Position numbers and translations under genes: made by a program. Shown piece after piece: positions 8,654-17,933 of a stretch of 64,000 nt of DNA (positions are counted from its first letter, which is position 1; each line of letters opens with the position of its first letter). The notes beneath the pieces were generated by a model. It did no database searches. It saw only the letters and a list, made by a program, of their open reading frames with translations, and was not told where the DNA came from. Source of the DNA: Anaerotardibacter muris (GTDB lineage: Bacteria > Actinomycetota > Coriobacteriia > Coriobacteriales > Eggerthellaceae); contig NZ_CALPCD010000004.1 in NCBI RefSeq assembly GCF_943192915.1, forward strand, positions 120,268-184,267. The letters run 5' to 3'.

Positions 8654-8681
8654 ATTATAAACATAAAAATATCCGAGACAA
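8654..8681 (-). promoter_or_regulatory. Promoter of tRNA-Asp
   Basis: On the minus strand, TTGTCT (8676-8681) and a perfect TATAAT (8654-8659) are separated by 16 nt. The -10 lies about 20 nt before the mature tRNA 5' end. Confidence 0.65.
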
Positions 8682-8726
8682 GCGACAATATCCAAAAATT
8701 CGAGGTTGTGCATCGACTGCATGAGG

Positions 8727-8775
8727 CCTGTCCCCATTTTGTCCTGGACAGTTTGGCCTGTCCCCGAAGTGTCCT
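8727..8775. repeat. GGGGAC-type palindromic repeat, locus 1
   Basis: Two inverted half-sites (CCTGTCCCCATTTTGTCC, GGACAGTTTGG) followed by a second CCTGTCCCC half. It abuts the stop codon (8777) of the unknown gene at the end of the mre operon. One of eight loci of this family in the window. Confidence 0.8.
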
Positions 8776-8776
8776 G

Positions 8777-9850
8777 CTATTTGCGCTTGCGGCGCAGGCG
8801 GGACTTGGCGTTGTTCATGGCGCCGCGTGCAGCATCTTGGGCGATATCGCCCGCTACGCCAACAGCTTTACTGGCGGCACGGCGAACAACTGGACCAGCA
8901 GCATTGCTGGCCACCTGATATGCGCGCTGATTACGCACCTTCATAGCTGCCGTAGACGCCGCTCCCCCAGCCTGGGACATCACACCAGCAAGACCAGCGA
9001 TGTCGCCACCTTGTTCGAAATAGGTCAGCGCGGCTTGACCAATAGCATAGGTACCGAAATAACCCATACCGCCCTTCACCACGAAGCCGAGCGCTGGGAT
9101 GAACCCTGCCAGCTTACGGCCAATGCCGCGGCACAGGAATGCCGCAGCCAGTACAGGAACAACTTCTTTAAGACGGTTCGCATCGAGCGGTTCGCCATAC
9201 GCCGCTGCGATCTGGAGCACCATCTTGATCTGATTGAGCGTCATCGCGGGCATGTCGGCACCGGGGATGAAGACGAGCACGCCAATGCCCGCATTCTGCG
9301 CAGACGTAGCAGCGATAGCATCCTTCGCTAACGGGCGACGCACGAAGGGATATGCGAGCGAGAAAGCAAGGCGCTTGCTATGGTCATGGTCAATGATCCA
9401 AGAGCCGATAGAGTCCGCCAGAGAACCCTTGATATCCTCATCGAGCGGCTGTCCTGCAGGTAACGAGATGAGCGCATCGTCAGGCAACGGATGACCTGTA
9501 GCCTGAGCGCTCTTCACCACCTGATTGCCATGTTCAGCGATAACGAGCACGGGAATATCCGCTTCACGGATGGTCGCGGCGATCCTGCCCGTATCTGCGG
9601 TTTCTCCTGCAGCCATCACGACCAGGTCGGTATCGGGCATAACAGAGATATCCTGCGTAGGGTAATAACCTACGGTCAAGCGCGAATTCACCGATGCGCT
9701 ACTGAAACCCGAACGCACGAACACCTGGAACTCTGGTGTTGCGGTCTCGTCAATAAGAACATGGACCGAAACGATGGTCTTGCGCGCTTTTTCGATATCG
9801 ATCGCTTCGGTGATGAGCGACTTGATATCCAGTGACTTCAGATCGAACAT
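8777..9850 (-). CDS. Conserved hypothetical protein, YcjF/DUF697-like
   Basis: This 357-residue protein is the last gene of the rod-shape operon. Residues 1-180 form an alpha/beta region with alternating hydrophobic strands (DLVVMAAGETADTG, IPVLVIAEHGNQVV). The C-terminal half is Ala/Gly-rich, with hydrophobic helices (VLAAAFLCRGIGRKLAGFIPA, MGYFGTYAIGQAALTYFEQGG) reminiscent of the DUF697/YcjF family associated with GTPases. It ends in a very basic tail (KSRLRRKRK). The start at 9850 is chosen for the AGGAGGG seven bases upstream; the longer frame would run into rodA. Function is unknown; its position suggests a link to envelope growth (inference). Confidence 0.7.
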   Translation of the reverse strand: MFDLKSLDIKSLITEAIDIEKARKTIVSVHVLIDETATPEFQVFVRSGFSSASVNSRLTVGYYPTQDISVMPDTDLVVMAAGETADTGRIAATIREADIPVLVIAEHGNQVVKSAQATGHPLPDDALISLPAGQPLDEDIKGSLADSIGSWIIDHDHSKRLAFSLAYPFVRRPLAKDAIAATSAQNAGIGVLVFIPGADMPAMTLNQIKMVLQIAAAYGEPLDANRLKEVVPVLAAAFLCRGIGRKLAGFIPALGFVVKGGMGYFGTYAIGQAALTYFEQGGDIAGLAGVMSQAGGAASTAAMKVRNQRAYQVASNAAGPVVRRAASKAVGVAGDIAQDAARGAMNNAKSRLRRKRK

Positions 9851-9889
9851 GCTTGCCCTCCTGGCGTTTCGCGCAGCGCTTAGGCGCAA

Positions 9890-11083
9890 CTACGATGGGT
9901 TGTTTTCGCTATGAGCCCAAATGGAATTGATGAGCCCCAATAGAACAAAGTTTACCAGCATGAACGATGAACCGTAACTAATAAATGGTAACGGAATGCC
10001 CGTGATGGGCATGAGCCCCACATCCATGCCGATGTTCTCGAGGATCTGGAACACCCACATGCCCACGATGCAGATGACGATGATGGTACCGAACAGATCG
10101 GGTGCGTTACGCGCAACGCGGATGCTCGTGACGATAAGGCCCAGATAGAGCGCCAGCAGTACAAGTGCACCGAAGAAGCCGAATTCTTCTGCCAGCACAC
10201 AGAAGACGAAGTCGGTAGGCGCTTCAGGCAAGAAGCCCAGTGATGACTGCGTAGCCTGCATGAAACCCTTGCCGAAGAAGCCACCAGAGCCAATAGCGAT
10301 CTTCGCCTGCTGCAAGTTATAACCATCACCTGAAAGGTCGTAGCTCGAGTCCATGAACACCAGCAAGCGTGAACGCTGGTAATCCTTCAGCAACACATCG
10401 CTTCCTACCAGGCCATCGAGTATGGGATCGAGCATGAAGATGCCCACTACCAATGCCGCTAGAATAACGAAGGTAACCACCAAGAAGCGCCAATTCGTAC
10501 CGCCGATGATCAGCGCGAAGGCGGCGATGCAGAGATAGACCAGACCCGTACCTAAGTCGGGCTGGGTCATAACGCACAAGAACGGGATGGCCAGGATGCC
10601 CAGCGCCTTCAGATATTCGCGCAGGTCATCCAAGCGACCACCGTAGCGCGACATGATACTGGCGGCCAGCAAGACCACGGTTATCTTGGCGAATTCGCCA
10701 GGCTGCATGCTCAGGCCACCGATACGGATCCACGAATTCGCACCGTTCACTTCCCTACCGATGAACGGTAGATGCGGCGAGAGCAACAACACCACGTTGA
10801 TCACCACGAAGAACGTGGTGAAGCCTGAAAGCGAACGATAATCGAAGCGACTCACCAGTATGAAGAGCACGATGCCGATCGCAACACCGAGCACCTGCGT
10901 AGTGAAGTTGAAGTCGGAATCCGACGATGTTGCCGAAAACTGCACGATCAAGCCGTAGACCACCAGTGCCGCAAAGCACACCAAGAACGGGATGTTCATG
11001 TATTTGAAGCGGCGCGGACGATAGCTTTTGGAAAGCTCTGGGTCACGCGGCTGAACGGAATTGATCTCCACCAACTCAGCCAT
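9890..11083 (-). CDS. rodA: RodA, SEDS-family peptidoglycan glycosyltransferase
   Basis: This ~397-residue polytopic membrane protein has about ten hydrophobic helices. It carries the SEDS signatures GANSWIRIGG, QPGEFAKI, QPDLGTGL and GIPLPFISYGSS. RodA polymerises lipid II into glycan strands of the lateral wall together with a class B PBP, here encoded immediately upstream. The ATG at 11083 has GGAGG 11 nt upstream; a GTG at 11095 in the same frame is possible. The gene overlaps the end of mrdA by 8 nt, so the two are translationally coupled. Confidence 0.93.
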   Translation of the reverse strand: MAELVEINSVQPRDPELSKSYRPRRFKYMNIPFLVCFAALVVYGLIVQFSATSSDSDFNFTTQVLGVAIGIVLFILVSRFDYRSLSGFTTFFVVINVVLLLSPHLPFIGREVNGANSWIRIGGLSMQPGEFAKITVVLLAASIMSRYGGRLDDLREYLKALGILAIPFLCVMTQPDLGTGLVYLCIAAFALIIGGTNWRFLVVTFVILAALVVGIFMLDPILDGLVGSDVLLKDYQRSRLLVFMDSSYDLSGDGYNLQQAKIAIGSGGFFGKGFMQATQSSLGFLPEAPTDFVFCVLAEEFGFFGALVLLALYLGLIVTSIRVARNAPDLFGTIIVICIVGMWVFQILENIGMDVGLMPITGIPLPFISYGSSFMLVNFVLLGLINSIWAHSENNPS

Positions 11084-13175
11084 CGTCTTCGTCACCTCCC
11101 GCAGGTGTAGGAGTATTCACCGAGATCTTCTTGTACTCGATAGTGCCACCGTTGGAATACTCCATGGCAGCAGCCATCACCTTCGCAGCCACAGGCGATG
11201 CAGTACGACCACCCGAGCCGCCTTCTTCGATACAAAGCGCGAGCGCATAGCGCGGATCTTCGTAAGGCGCATAGCAAGCGAACCAAGCGAAGTCCTGCTT
11301 GCCCGCAACCTCTGCAGTACCAGTCTTCGCAGCGAAGGTGAATTCATACGCGGAGAAGTCCGCGGAAACATCGTCGTTCTCCACCGCCACACCGCGCAGT
11401 GCATCGCGCACGATCTGATAGTTCGCCTCGGTCACATCAGGGATGACATCCTCTACCACAGGGGCTTCGACCACCACTTCACCAGCGGAATTGCGTACCT
11501 CTTTGAGCATGTGAGGACGGAGCAATTTGCCCGTAGCGATAGCTGCATACGCGCGCGCGACCTGAAGCGGCGTGACCAGAACATAGCCCTGACCGATGAC
11601 CATGTTGGAGATATCGCCCGGAAGCCACTGGGCTTCAGTGGGTACGTCGCGGAAGTATTCGGATTTCCACTCAGGCGTAGGGATGCGGCCCTGAGCTTCG
11701 CCGCCCAGGTCGATATTAGTGAGCGCAGAGTAGCCGAATTCCTTGATGAAATCCTGCATCGCTTCATCGCCGATGGAACCACGTGCGTTGTAGAAATCAC
11801 GCGCGATCTCGTAGAACACCACGTCGCAAGACACCACGATACCCTCACGGAACGTAAGCCAGCCATGACCGCTGTGCTCCCAGCATTTCTGCGGGTATTC
11901 CTTGCCGAAGCCCGTCCACGTGCCCGTGCAATCCCAAGCCTTGGTAGCATCCGCGAAACCATAGGTAAGACCAGCCAGGCCTGTGAATGCTTTGAAGCAC
12001 GATGCTGCCGGATAGGTACCTGCGATCGCACGATTCATCAGTGGATAGTGAGACTCTTCGGTCTGATAGGCATCCCACACATCTTGGGAGATGCCGCCGA
12101 TGAAGTGTTCGGGTTCATAGGTGGGATAGTTCGCCATGGCCAGCACACCGCCCGTTTTCACGTCGATGCACACCAGTGACGCTGCCGTACCCGTACCGCC
12201 TTGGACTAGTTCGCGCAGCGCAGTGTCGGCCACATACTGGACTGGCGCTGCGATGGTCAGATAGATGTCGTTACCTTTGGTGGGTTCGGATTCGCCCACG
12301 ACCTGCTGCACTTCACCCGATGCGTCAGTGATGAGCGTGCGCGTTCCATGGTCGCCCGCGAGCACGTCGTCGTAGGACTGCTCGATGCCCGACTTGCCTA
12401 CCGCATCGCCCATCTCGATGTCGCGGCCTTCGGTGACGTTCTTTAAGTCCTCGGTCGAAGAGGTACCCGTATAGCCCAAGATATGCGCCGCGAGCGCACC
12501 ATAGGGATAGATGCGGTCGCTACGGATCTGAGTGGTGACACCAGGGAACGCATCGCGGTGTTCGCTGATGAACGCCGCATCGCGCAGACGGATGTCCTTG
12601 GCGACCACGCGCTGCGACTGAGCCCCCGTAGATGAATCGAGGATGCGCGCACGAACCACATCATAGGGAATGCCCAGAAGCGCCGAAAGGCGCAGGATGA
12701 CATTGCTATTGGTTGCTACATCGGCATCAGCCAGCACGGTGAGCACCTGGCGGTTGGTCACCAGCGGCACGCCGTCACGGTCATAGATCACACCGCGCGG
12801 CGCAGGTGTGGTGACCGTGGTATAGAGGTTCGATTCTGCTTCACGCTGATAACTATCAGAGCTCAAGATCTGCAAGCCGAAGAGCTTCACCGCAAGCGCA
12901 CTGAATACACCTGCCACGATGACACCGATGGCGAAGAAGCGACTGCGCTGTCCGCTCGGCGCGCCCGCTGAAGTGATGTTGGTCGCTGGCGCCGATCCAC
13001 CCGCAGCTGCCACTTTGGGCGCTTCAGCAGAAACACCCACATGCGTGATGGATTTCACGCCCATCTTGTTGCGCGTTCGCACATAAGAAGTACCTGATCG
13101 CCAGCGGAAGACGACCAGCACGATCAAAGCGATGACGACCAGTGATATGACAACGACTGCAATGGTAGCGAGCAT
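11076..13175 (-). CDS. mrdA: Penicillin-binding protein 2, class B transpeptidase
   Basis: This 699-residue protein has a dimerisation/pedestal domain (RGVIYDRDGVPLVTN near 127-141) and a transpeptidase domain with SxxK as S392-CFK, SxN-type SCD at 449-451 and KTG at 617-619. SCD rather than SCN also occurs in other PBP2s. The usual bitopic anchor is at residues ~79-100. There is an additional hydrophobic segment at residues 1-23, so the first 75 residues are an extension over the typical PBP2. It cross-links peptidoglycan during elongation with RodA (next gene) under MreBCD control. Confidence 0.93.
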   Translation of the reverse strand: MLATIAVVVISLVVIALIVLVVFRWRSGTSYVRTRNKMGVKSITHVGVSAEAPKVAAAGGSAPATNITSAGAPSGQRSRFFAIGVIVAGVFSALAVKLFGLQILSSDSYQREAESNLYTTVTTPAPRGVIYDRDGVPLVTNRQVLTVLADADVATNSNVILRLSALLGIPYDVVRARILDSSTGAQSQRVVAKDIRLRDAAFISEHRDAFPGVTTQIRSDRIYPYGALAAHILGYTGTSSTEDLKNVTEGRDIEMGDAVGKSGIEQSYDDVLAGDHGTRTLITDASGEVQQVVGESEPTKGNDIYLTIAAPVQYVADTALRELVQGGTGTAASLVCIDVKTGGVLAMANYPTYEPEHFIGGISQDVWDAYQTEESHYPLMNRAIAGTYPAASCFKAFTGLAGLTYGFADATKAWDCTGTWTGFGKEYPQKCWEHSGHGWLTFREGIVVSCDVVFYEIARDFYNARGSIGDEAMQDFIKEFGYSALTNIDLGGEAQGRIPTPEWKSEYFRDVPTEAQWLPGDISNMVIGQGYVLVTPLQVARAYAAIATGKLLRPHMLKEVRNSAGEVVVEAPVVEDVIPDVTEANYQIVRDALRGVAVENDDVSADFSAYEFTFAAKTGTAEVAGKQDFAWFACYAPYEDPRYALALCIEEGGSGGRTASPVAAKVMAAAMEYSNGGTIEYKKISVNTPTPAGGDEDDG

Positions 13176-13194
13176 GAGCAGACCCTCTTAGCTC

Positions 13195-13722
13195 CTAGCG
13201 GAAACGCTGAGAATCGTCCACGGTCCACGCATCATTTCCAGAAGGCGTGTCAGGGAACTTGCGAGCCACGAAATAGAGGATGGCGCAGATGATGAAGTTG
13301 AAGACCGTTGCAGGCAGCACACGTGCCACCAGCATATCGAAGAACGATGCAGGATAGCCCATGACCAACTGCACGATCATAACCACGAGCTCGTAGACGA
13401 GCACCGCCACCGCACTGGAGACCAGCACCATGGCGAAGCTTGACTTATCGAGAATCTCGAACACGCGTGATAGCGCGAACGAGATGAGCAACAACAACAG
13501 GGGCGTAAGCCCGAGCGGCACGTGACTGAGCAGGTCGGAGATGATGCCCATCACGAAAGCATACAGATACGTGGTATCTTCGCGGCGCACGATGGAGAGC
13601 ACGATGACGAACGATACGATGAAGTTCGGCACCACCGAATAGATGGAGATGACCGGAGCCAAGACGATCTGCAAGAGCACCACGATGGCGGCGGAGATGA
13701 GCGGGATGAGCTTATCACGCAT
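13195..13722 (-). CDS. mreD: Rod shape-determining protein MreD
   Basis: This 175-residue protein is almost entirely hydrophobic, with about five membrane helices. It contains the typical VVPNFIVSFVIVLSIVRRED and GIISDLLSHVPLGL segments. It lies 2 nt after mreC and 19 nt before mrdA, and has a GGGGAGG ribosome binding site. MreD is the integral membrane component of the elongasome, bridging MreC and RodA/PBP2. Confidence 0.9.
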   Translation of the reverse strand: MRDKLIPLISAAIVVLLQIVLAPVISIYSVVPNFIVSFVIVLSIVRREDTTYLYAFVMGIISDLLSHVPLGLTPLLLLLISFALSRVFEILDKSSFAMVLVSSAVAVLVYELVVMIVQLVMGYPASFFDMLVARVLPATVFNFIICAILYFVARKFPDTPSGNDAWTVDDSQRFR

Positions 13723-13724
13723 AG

Positions 13725-14699
13725 CTATTCCTCCCCTCCTTCGCCAGATCCTTCAGAACCTTGATCGCCCGATCCGCTCGTGCGATCCGAGAGCGTCTGA
13801 GAGTTCACCAGACGCGCAAGGGCTTCGTTATCGGCAGCATTCGCATCACCCATAGCAATTACCACGAGTGCTTCGGAGATATTATTGAAAGAAGCGTTGG
13901 GCGTTACCACGATGGTGCGCGAAAGGCTGCCGGGGCGCTGCTCGATCTTGGTGATCATACCCACGACCAAACCGCGATAGTACCCGCCACCCAGACCAGA
14001 GGTGATGACCACATCGCCTTCTTTGACCTCGACCGTGTCTTCAATGCCTTCAAGATAGAGCGTGCCTTCGACCGAGCCGCGCAAGATGCCTTCAGCGCGA
14101 GAAGACTGGATCAATACCGAAACTCCGCTCTGTGGATCGGTGAGCAAGCGCACATTGCATGTCGCGGGCGTGGTAGAGACCACCTGGCCGATAACGCCAG
14201 TAGCACCCATGACCGGCATGCCCGTCTTGATGCCTGCTGCGCTGCCCGCATCGAGCGTGATGCTGCGGTTGTAAGAATCGGTAGAATAACCCACCACGCG
14301 TGCAGCGACCGATGTGAAGCCGTACGCATCCGCAAGGCCGATGATGGCCTCCAGACGAGCAGCTTCCTGGCGATATTCTTCCAGTTCGACGACCATCTGC
14401 GAAAGTCGTGCGTTGTTCTCTTTTAGTTGGTTATAAGCGGCATCGCCCGCCGTAAGGTCTTCCACTGACATAGTGCCAGAGACCGCGAGCGAACCCACCG
14501 TGGTGCCTACCGCAGTGAGCGGTGTGACCATGCCAGAGGTAGTGTTCTGCAGGGAATGGAGCGGACCATCATTGCCCTCGCGCGCATAGGCGACGAAGAG
14601 GATCAGCGAGACCACAAGGAGAACGACGAGCAGGGTTCTTCCTCCAAGATGGCCACCGAATTTCACCGGATTGTCTTTGAGCTTCAGGTTCAGGGCCAT
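13725..14699 (-). CDS. mreC: Rod shape-determining protein MreC
   Basis: This 324-residue bitopic protein has a short cytoplasmic start, one membrane helix (TLLVVLLVVSLILFVAYARE) and a coiled-coil segment (NARLSQMVVELEEYRQEAA). The beta-rich MreC core follows, with GVIGQVVSTTPATCNVRLLT, DPQSGVSVLIQ and GDVVITSGLGGGY. The C-terminus is an acidic Gly/Ser tail. MreC scaffolds PBP2 outside the membrane. The gene lies between mreB and mreD in the standard order. Confidence 0.92.
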   Translation of the reverse strand: MALNLKLKDNPVKFGGHLGGRTLLVVLLVVSLILFVAYAREGNDGPLHSLQNTTSGMVTPLTAVGTTVGSLAVSGTMSVEDLTAGDAAYNQLKENNARLSQMVVELEEYRQEAARLEAIIGLADAYGFTSVAARVVGYSTDSYNRSITLDAGSAAGIKTGMPVMGATGVIGQVVSTTPATCNVRLLTDPQSGVSVLIQSSRAEGILRGSVEGTLYLEGIEDTVEVKEGDVVITSGLGGGYYRGLVVGMITKIEQRPGSLSRTIVVTPNASFNNISEALVVIAMGDANAADNEALARLVNSQTLSDRTSGSGDQGSEGSGEGGEE

Positions 14700-14714
14700 T
14701 GGTTAAATGAGCTC

Positions 14715-15770
14715 CTATTTCGAACGCATCAAGATCTGTTTGAGCGCTGCTGGGGTTTCGAGCACCTTCAAGCACCCTGTTACTACATTCGTAAGTGCCG
14801 TTTCACTGGTCCACACAGGGATCTCCAGCTTGTTGGTGAGGTAGCGATCAAGACCTGAGAGCAAGCCGCCACCACCCGTGAGCAAGATGCCGTTGGAGAT
14901 GATGTCGGATGCAAGGTCAGGATTGGTCTTCTTGAAGGTTTCCTTGATGTGCATGACCATCTCATCGATGGGCTCTTGGAGCGCTTCGCGCACGTCTTCG
15001 GATTGGATGGTAACTTCTTTAGGCTGTTCGGTCAGCACGTCCTGACCAGAGATGATCATGTCGCGTTCACGGCCATCTTCGAAAGGAAGGATGGAGCCGA
15101 TCTTGATCTTGATGACCTCCGCCGTACGTTCACCGATCTTGATGCCCAGCAGATCGCGCAGATGCATAGCGATGGCTTCGTCCAAACGATTGCCTGCCAA
15201 GCGAAGCGAAGAGGATGTGACGATACCGCCAAGCGAGATGACCGCAACCTCTGTGGTGCCACCGCCGATGTCGACGACCATGGAACCAGTGGGTTCGGTA
15301 ACGGGCAGGTCTGCACCCATCGCAGCAGCCATAGGCTCTTCGATGAGGTATGCCTGACGAGCACCTGCCTGGATGGTAGCTTCGAATACCGCGCGCTTCT
15401 CGACCGAGGTTGCACCGCAGGGGATACACACCACGATGCGCGGCTTTGGCTGCCAAGGGTAGCGACGCGGAGCCGCCTTATTGATGAACGCAGAGATCAT
15501 CGCTTCAGTGATGTCATAGTCTGCGATGACGCCATCATGGAGCGGATGTTCTGCAGAGAACGTATCGGGAGTGTGATTGATCATGTTCTTCGCTTCGTGA
15601 CCAACAGCCAGAACACGATGCGTGCTTCGCTCGATAGCCACTACGGAAGGCTCGTTGATGACAACACCCTGGCCGCTAATACCTACCAGCGTGTTAGCCG
15701 TACCAAGGTCGATGGCCATATCGTATGAACTAGAAGACGAAGCGTTCTGAATGAAATCCAAAAAGGACAT
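14715..15770 (-). CDS. mreB: Rod shape-determining actin homologue MreB
   Basis: This 351-residue protein has the actin-fold motifs MAIDLGTANT (phosphate 1), VVDIGGGTTEVAV (phosphate 2) and ILLTGGGGLLSGL (adenosine). An N-terminal amphipathic stretch (MSFLDFIQNA) probably provides membrane attachment. MreB filaments position the elongation machinery, so the cell is expected to be rod-shaped. It is the first gene of mreB-mreC-mreD-mrdA-rodA. A short A/T-rich leader separates it from the hydrogenase genes, which run in the same direction. Confidence 0.95.
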   Translation of the reverse strand: MSFLDFIQNASSSSSYDMAIDLGTANTLVGISGQGVVINEPSVVAIERSTHRVLAVGHEAKNMINHTPDTFSAEHPLHDGVIADYDITEAMISAFINKAAPRRYPWQPKPRIVVCIPCGATSVEKRAVFEATIQAGARQAYLIEEPMAAAMGADLPVTEPTGSMVVDIGGGTTEVAVISLGGIVTSSSLRLAGNRLDEAIAMHLRDLLGIKIGERTAEVIKIKIGSILPFEDGRERDMIISGQDVLTEQPKEVTIQSEDVREALQEPIDEMVMHIKETFKKTNPDLASDIISNGILLTGGGGLLSGLDRYLTNKLEIPVWTSETALTNVVTGCLKVLETPAALKQILMRSK

Positions 15771-15855
15771 GCAAAATTCCTCACAGTCTTAATAGTGCAG
15801 CTTACGATTCTAACATAGGCGCGCTATTCACAAAAGAAGCCCTACGTGAGCGGGG

Positions 15856-17139
15856 TCAGTGAACGCTGCAGGAAAGACAGGGGTCATAGGCACGTACCAA
15901 CTTGGCGATCTCGGAGCGGATGTGCTCTTCGCCCAGACCCGATTCCACCAATACTTCTGCCAAGTGACGCGTATCGTTTTCAAGCGATGCCAAGTTCTGC
16001 GCCGTAGGCGTGATGATGGATGCATGGACCACTTTGCCGTCGGCATCGAACTCGAGCTTATGGAAGACCACGCCGCGGGGCGCTTCGGTCATTCCTACAC
16101 CCACCCCAGCTTTCACCTGATACGGAACGGGCTTCGAACTGCCTTCGAACTTCGCCAATTCTCGGCAGATGCCCGAACAACGGATGAGCGCGTCCAAGAT
16201 CTCGATAGCTTGTGCAAGGTTGTTCTTCATGGGGTTGCGTTCTTCAGGGCGCAGACCAGCTTTAGCCGATGCGAACTTCGCTTCCTGGGAAAGGTGGTCC
16301 CACGAAGCATTCAAACGCGAGAGCGCCGAAGTGAACACCGCTTTGCCACTCCCCTTTTCGCGAGTGAACAGCGATCCAGAATGAGGAACCTCGTATTCTT
16401 CCAAGTAGTCTTCGAAATCATGGGCATCGAAGACCACGCCTTCATCGAGCAGTTCAAGCTGGTTCGAAGATTGCACAGGATAGTAATCTTCTTCCACCAT
16501 GGCCAGCATATCGGAAGCCGTGTGGATGTCGGTGATACGGAACGACGAGAACAGGTCCACCGTTGCCTTGGCAAAGGGGATCATCTCTTCCATGCGACGG
16601 GTGAAGGACAGGTATTCGTCTGCGCTGATCTCGTGCGTGAAGCCGCCCACCACCGCAGTGATGGGATGTATGGAACGGCCACCCACACTGGTGCATAGGT
16701 CATTACCGAGCTTCTTCAGCTCGAGCGCTTGAGCGAACAGTTCAGGGTCGCTCTCCGCCAGCGGGAAGACACTGGGTTGACCGATGAAGTCTGGTACCAC
16801 GAACACGAACAGATGCGAAGCGTGATTCTGCAGGTACGATCCATAGACGAGCAGCTCACGAATGAGCTTGGTGCGGTCGGATACTTCCACCCCAAAAGCG
16901 TCTTCGACAGCCTTCAGGTCGGTGATGCAATGACTGGGCGAGCAGATCCCGCAGATGCGTGAAGCGATGTAGGAACAATCTTTGTAGCTATGACCGCGCA
17001 CCATGCTCTCGAACAAGCGCGCCGGCTCGACGATATTCATCTCAACGGTCTTCACCTGATCGTTCTCGATCACTACGTGCACATTGCCGTGACCTTCGAC
17101 ACGGGCGATGTGGTCGATATTGAGCAGGGACTTAGTCAT
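15856..17139 (-). CDS. hydA: NiFe hydrogenase large (alpha) subunit, group 3-type
   Basis: This ~427-residue catalytic subunit carries RVEGHG near residue 13 and the proximal Ni ligands in R61-ICGICSPSH (C63, C66). The distal ligands are in DPCLSCSVH at 419-427. The protein ends exactly at that His; there is no C-terminal extension for a maturation endopeptidase to remove. The start at 17139 (MTKSLLNIDHIARVEG) overlaps the small-subunit stop by 8 nt; longer frames are not plausible. It forms the H2-activating half of an NAD(P)-linked soluble hydrogenase resembling the archaeal sulfhydrogenases. No hyp maturation genes are in the window. Confidence 0.9.
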   Translation of the reverse strand: MTKSLLNIDHIARVEGHGNVHVVIENDQVKTVEMNIVEPARLFESMVRGHSYKDCSYIASRICGICSPSHCITDLKAVEDAFGVEVSDRTKLIRELLVYGSYLQNHASHLFVFVVPDFIGQPSVFPLAESDPELFAQALELKKLGNDLCTSVGGRSIHPITAVVGGFTHEISADEYLSFTRRMEEMIPFAKATVDLFSSFRITDIHTASDMLAMVEEDYYPVQSSNQLELLDEGVVFDAHDFEDYLEEYEVPHSGSLFTREKGSGKAVFTSALSRLNASWDHLSQEAKFASAKAGLRPEERNPMKNNLAQAIEILDALIRCSGICRELAKFEGSSKPVPYQVKAGVGVGMTEAPRGVVFHKLEFDADGKVVHASIITPTAQNLASLENDTRHLAEVLVESGLGEEHIRSEIAKLVRAYDPCLSCSVH

Positions 17140-17932
17140 CTGAAGCCTCGTCTTTCGCAGAGAGCACCGCATTGGTCTGGTTGAATATCGACAGCTTGCG
17201 ATCGAATTCTTCAACGGATAGGTTGTAGCTCGCAACCGATTCGCGTGCAGAATCAAGGTTGGCCTTAGGCGACAAGCCACGACAACCCATGCAGGGACGG
17301 CCGAGCGAAGGGCAGCGAGCCATGCAGCCGCCGCTGGTCACCAGGCCAAGGCAGATCTCGCCTTGAGGGTAGAAGCAGGGGTTTTCCTGGCGCTTGCATT
17401 CGTTGCACATGGTAGTGGAGCGTCGGGCGCGATTCGAGCCCATGAGCGCAGCGCTCAAGATCTGAGCGAATTCGTAGAAGTCGATCGGGCAACAAGGCAC
17501 CTGGAAATCGACCGCGATAACATCGCTCACAGCGCACGGCTCGATCATGGTGCCACATGCTTCAGGAACGCTGTCATAGACCTCGCTCGCGCGAGAAGCA
17601 TAGCCCGCTGCAGCGATGCCTGGGATGCCTCCCGTATTGGCGCACGCGCCGATGGTTATGACCGTGTCGGCCACTTCGCGCAGGGCTTTCACCTGCTCGA
17701 GCGCCTCTTCGGTCGTGACCGCGCCCTCGATGATGACAATGTCGAAGTCCTCTGGCATCGGATCGCTCGAGGCAAGCTGCCAATATTGCAGATCGAAGCG
17801 GCCAAGGATGTCGGTGAGGTACTGCTCTTGGTTCGTGATCTGCAGCTGACAGCCAAAGCAACTGGCCAAGCCCGCCACTACTACGCGAGGCAGTTGTCCT
17901 TCAGTGTTCGATGCACACGTATGATCGGTCAT
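17132..17932 (-). CDS. hydD: NiFe hydrogenase small (delta) subunit
   Basis: This ~266-residue iron-sulfur subunit has the N-terminal proximal-cluster motif GLASCFGCQLQ, then GACANTGGIPG and VPCCPID. A C-terminal Cys-rich segment (CNECKRQENPC, GGCMARCPSLGRPCMGCRG) would hold two further [4Fe-4S] clusters. Together they wire electrons from the NiFe site to the flavin subunit. The ATG at 17932 lies one base after the gamma-subunit stop, and the first 22 codons of the longer frame are rejected. It has the composition of group 3b/3d small subunits, with no Tat signal, so it is cytoplasmic. Confidence 0.9.
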   Translation of the reverse strand: MTDHTCASNTEGQLPRVVVAGLASCFGCQLQITNQEQYLTDILGRFDLQYWQLASSDPMPEDFDIVIIEGAVTTEEALEQVKALREVADTVITIGACANTGGIPGIAAAGYASRASEVYDSVPEACGTMIEPCAVSDVIAVDFQVPCCPIDFYEFAQILSAALMGSNRARRSTTMCNECKRQENPCFYPQGEICLGLVTSGGCMARCPSLGRPCMGCRGLSPKANLDSARESVASYNLSVEEFDRKLSIFNQTNAVLSAKDEASDD

Positions 17933-17933
17933 A

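Noticed and set aside
15858..15900. Possibility that the hydrogenase large subunit is frameshifted and lost its C-terminal tail
   Set aside because: The stop codon immediately after the conserved His is clean and the following ~85 bases hold no plausible tail in any frame; kept instead as an unusual but real terminus.
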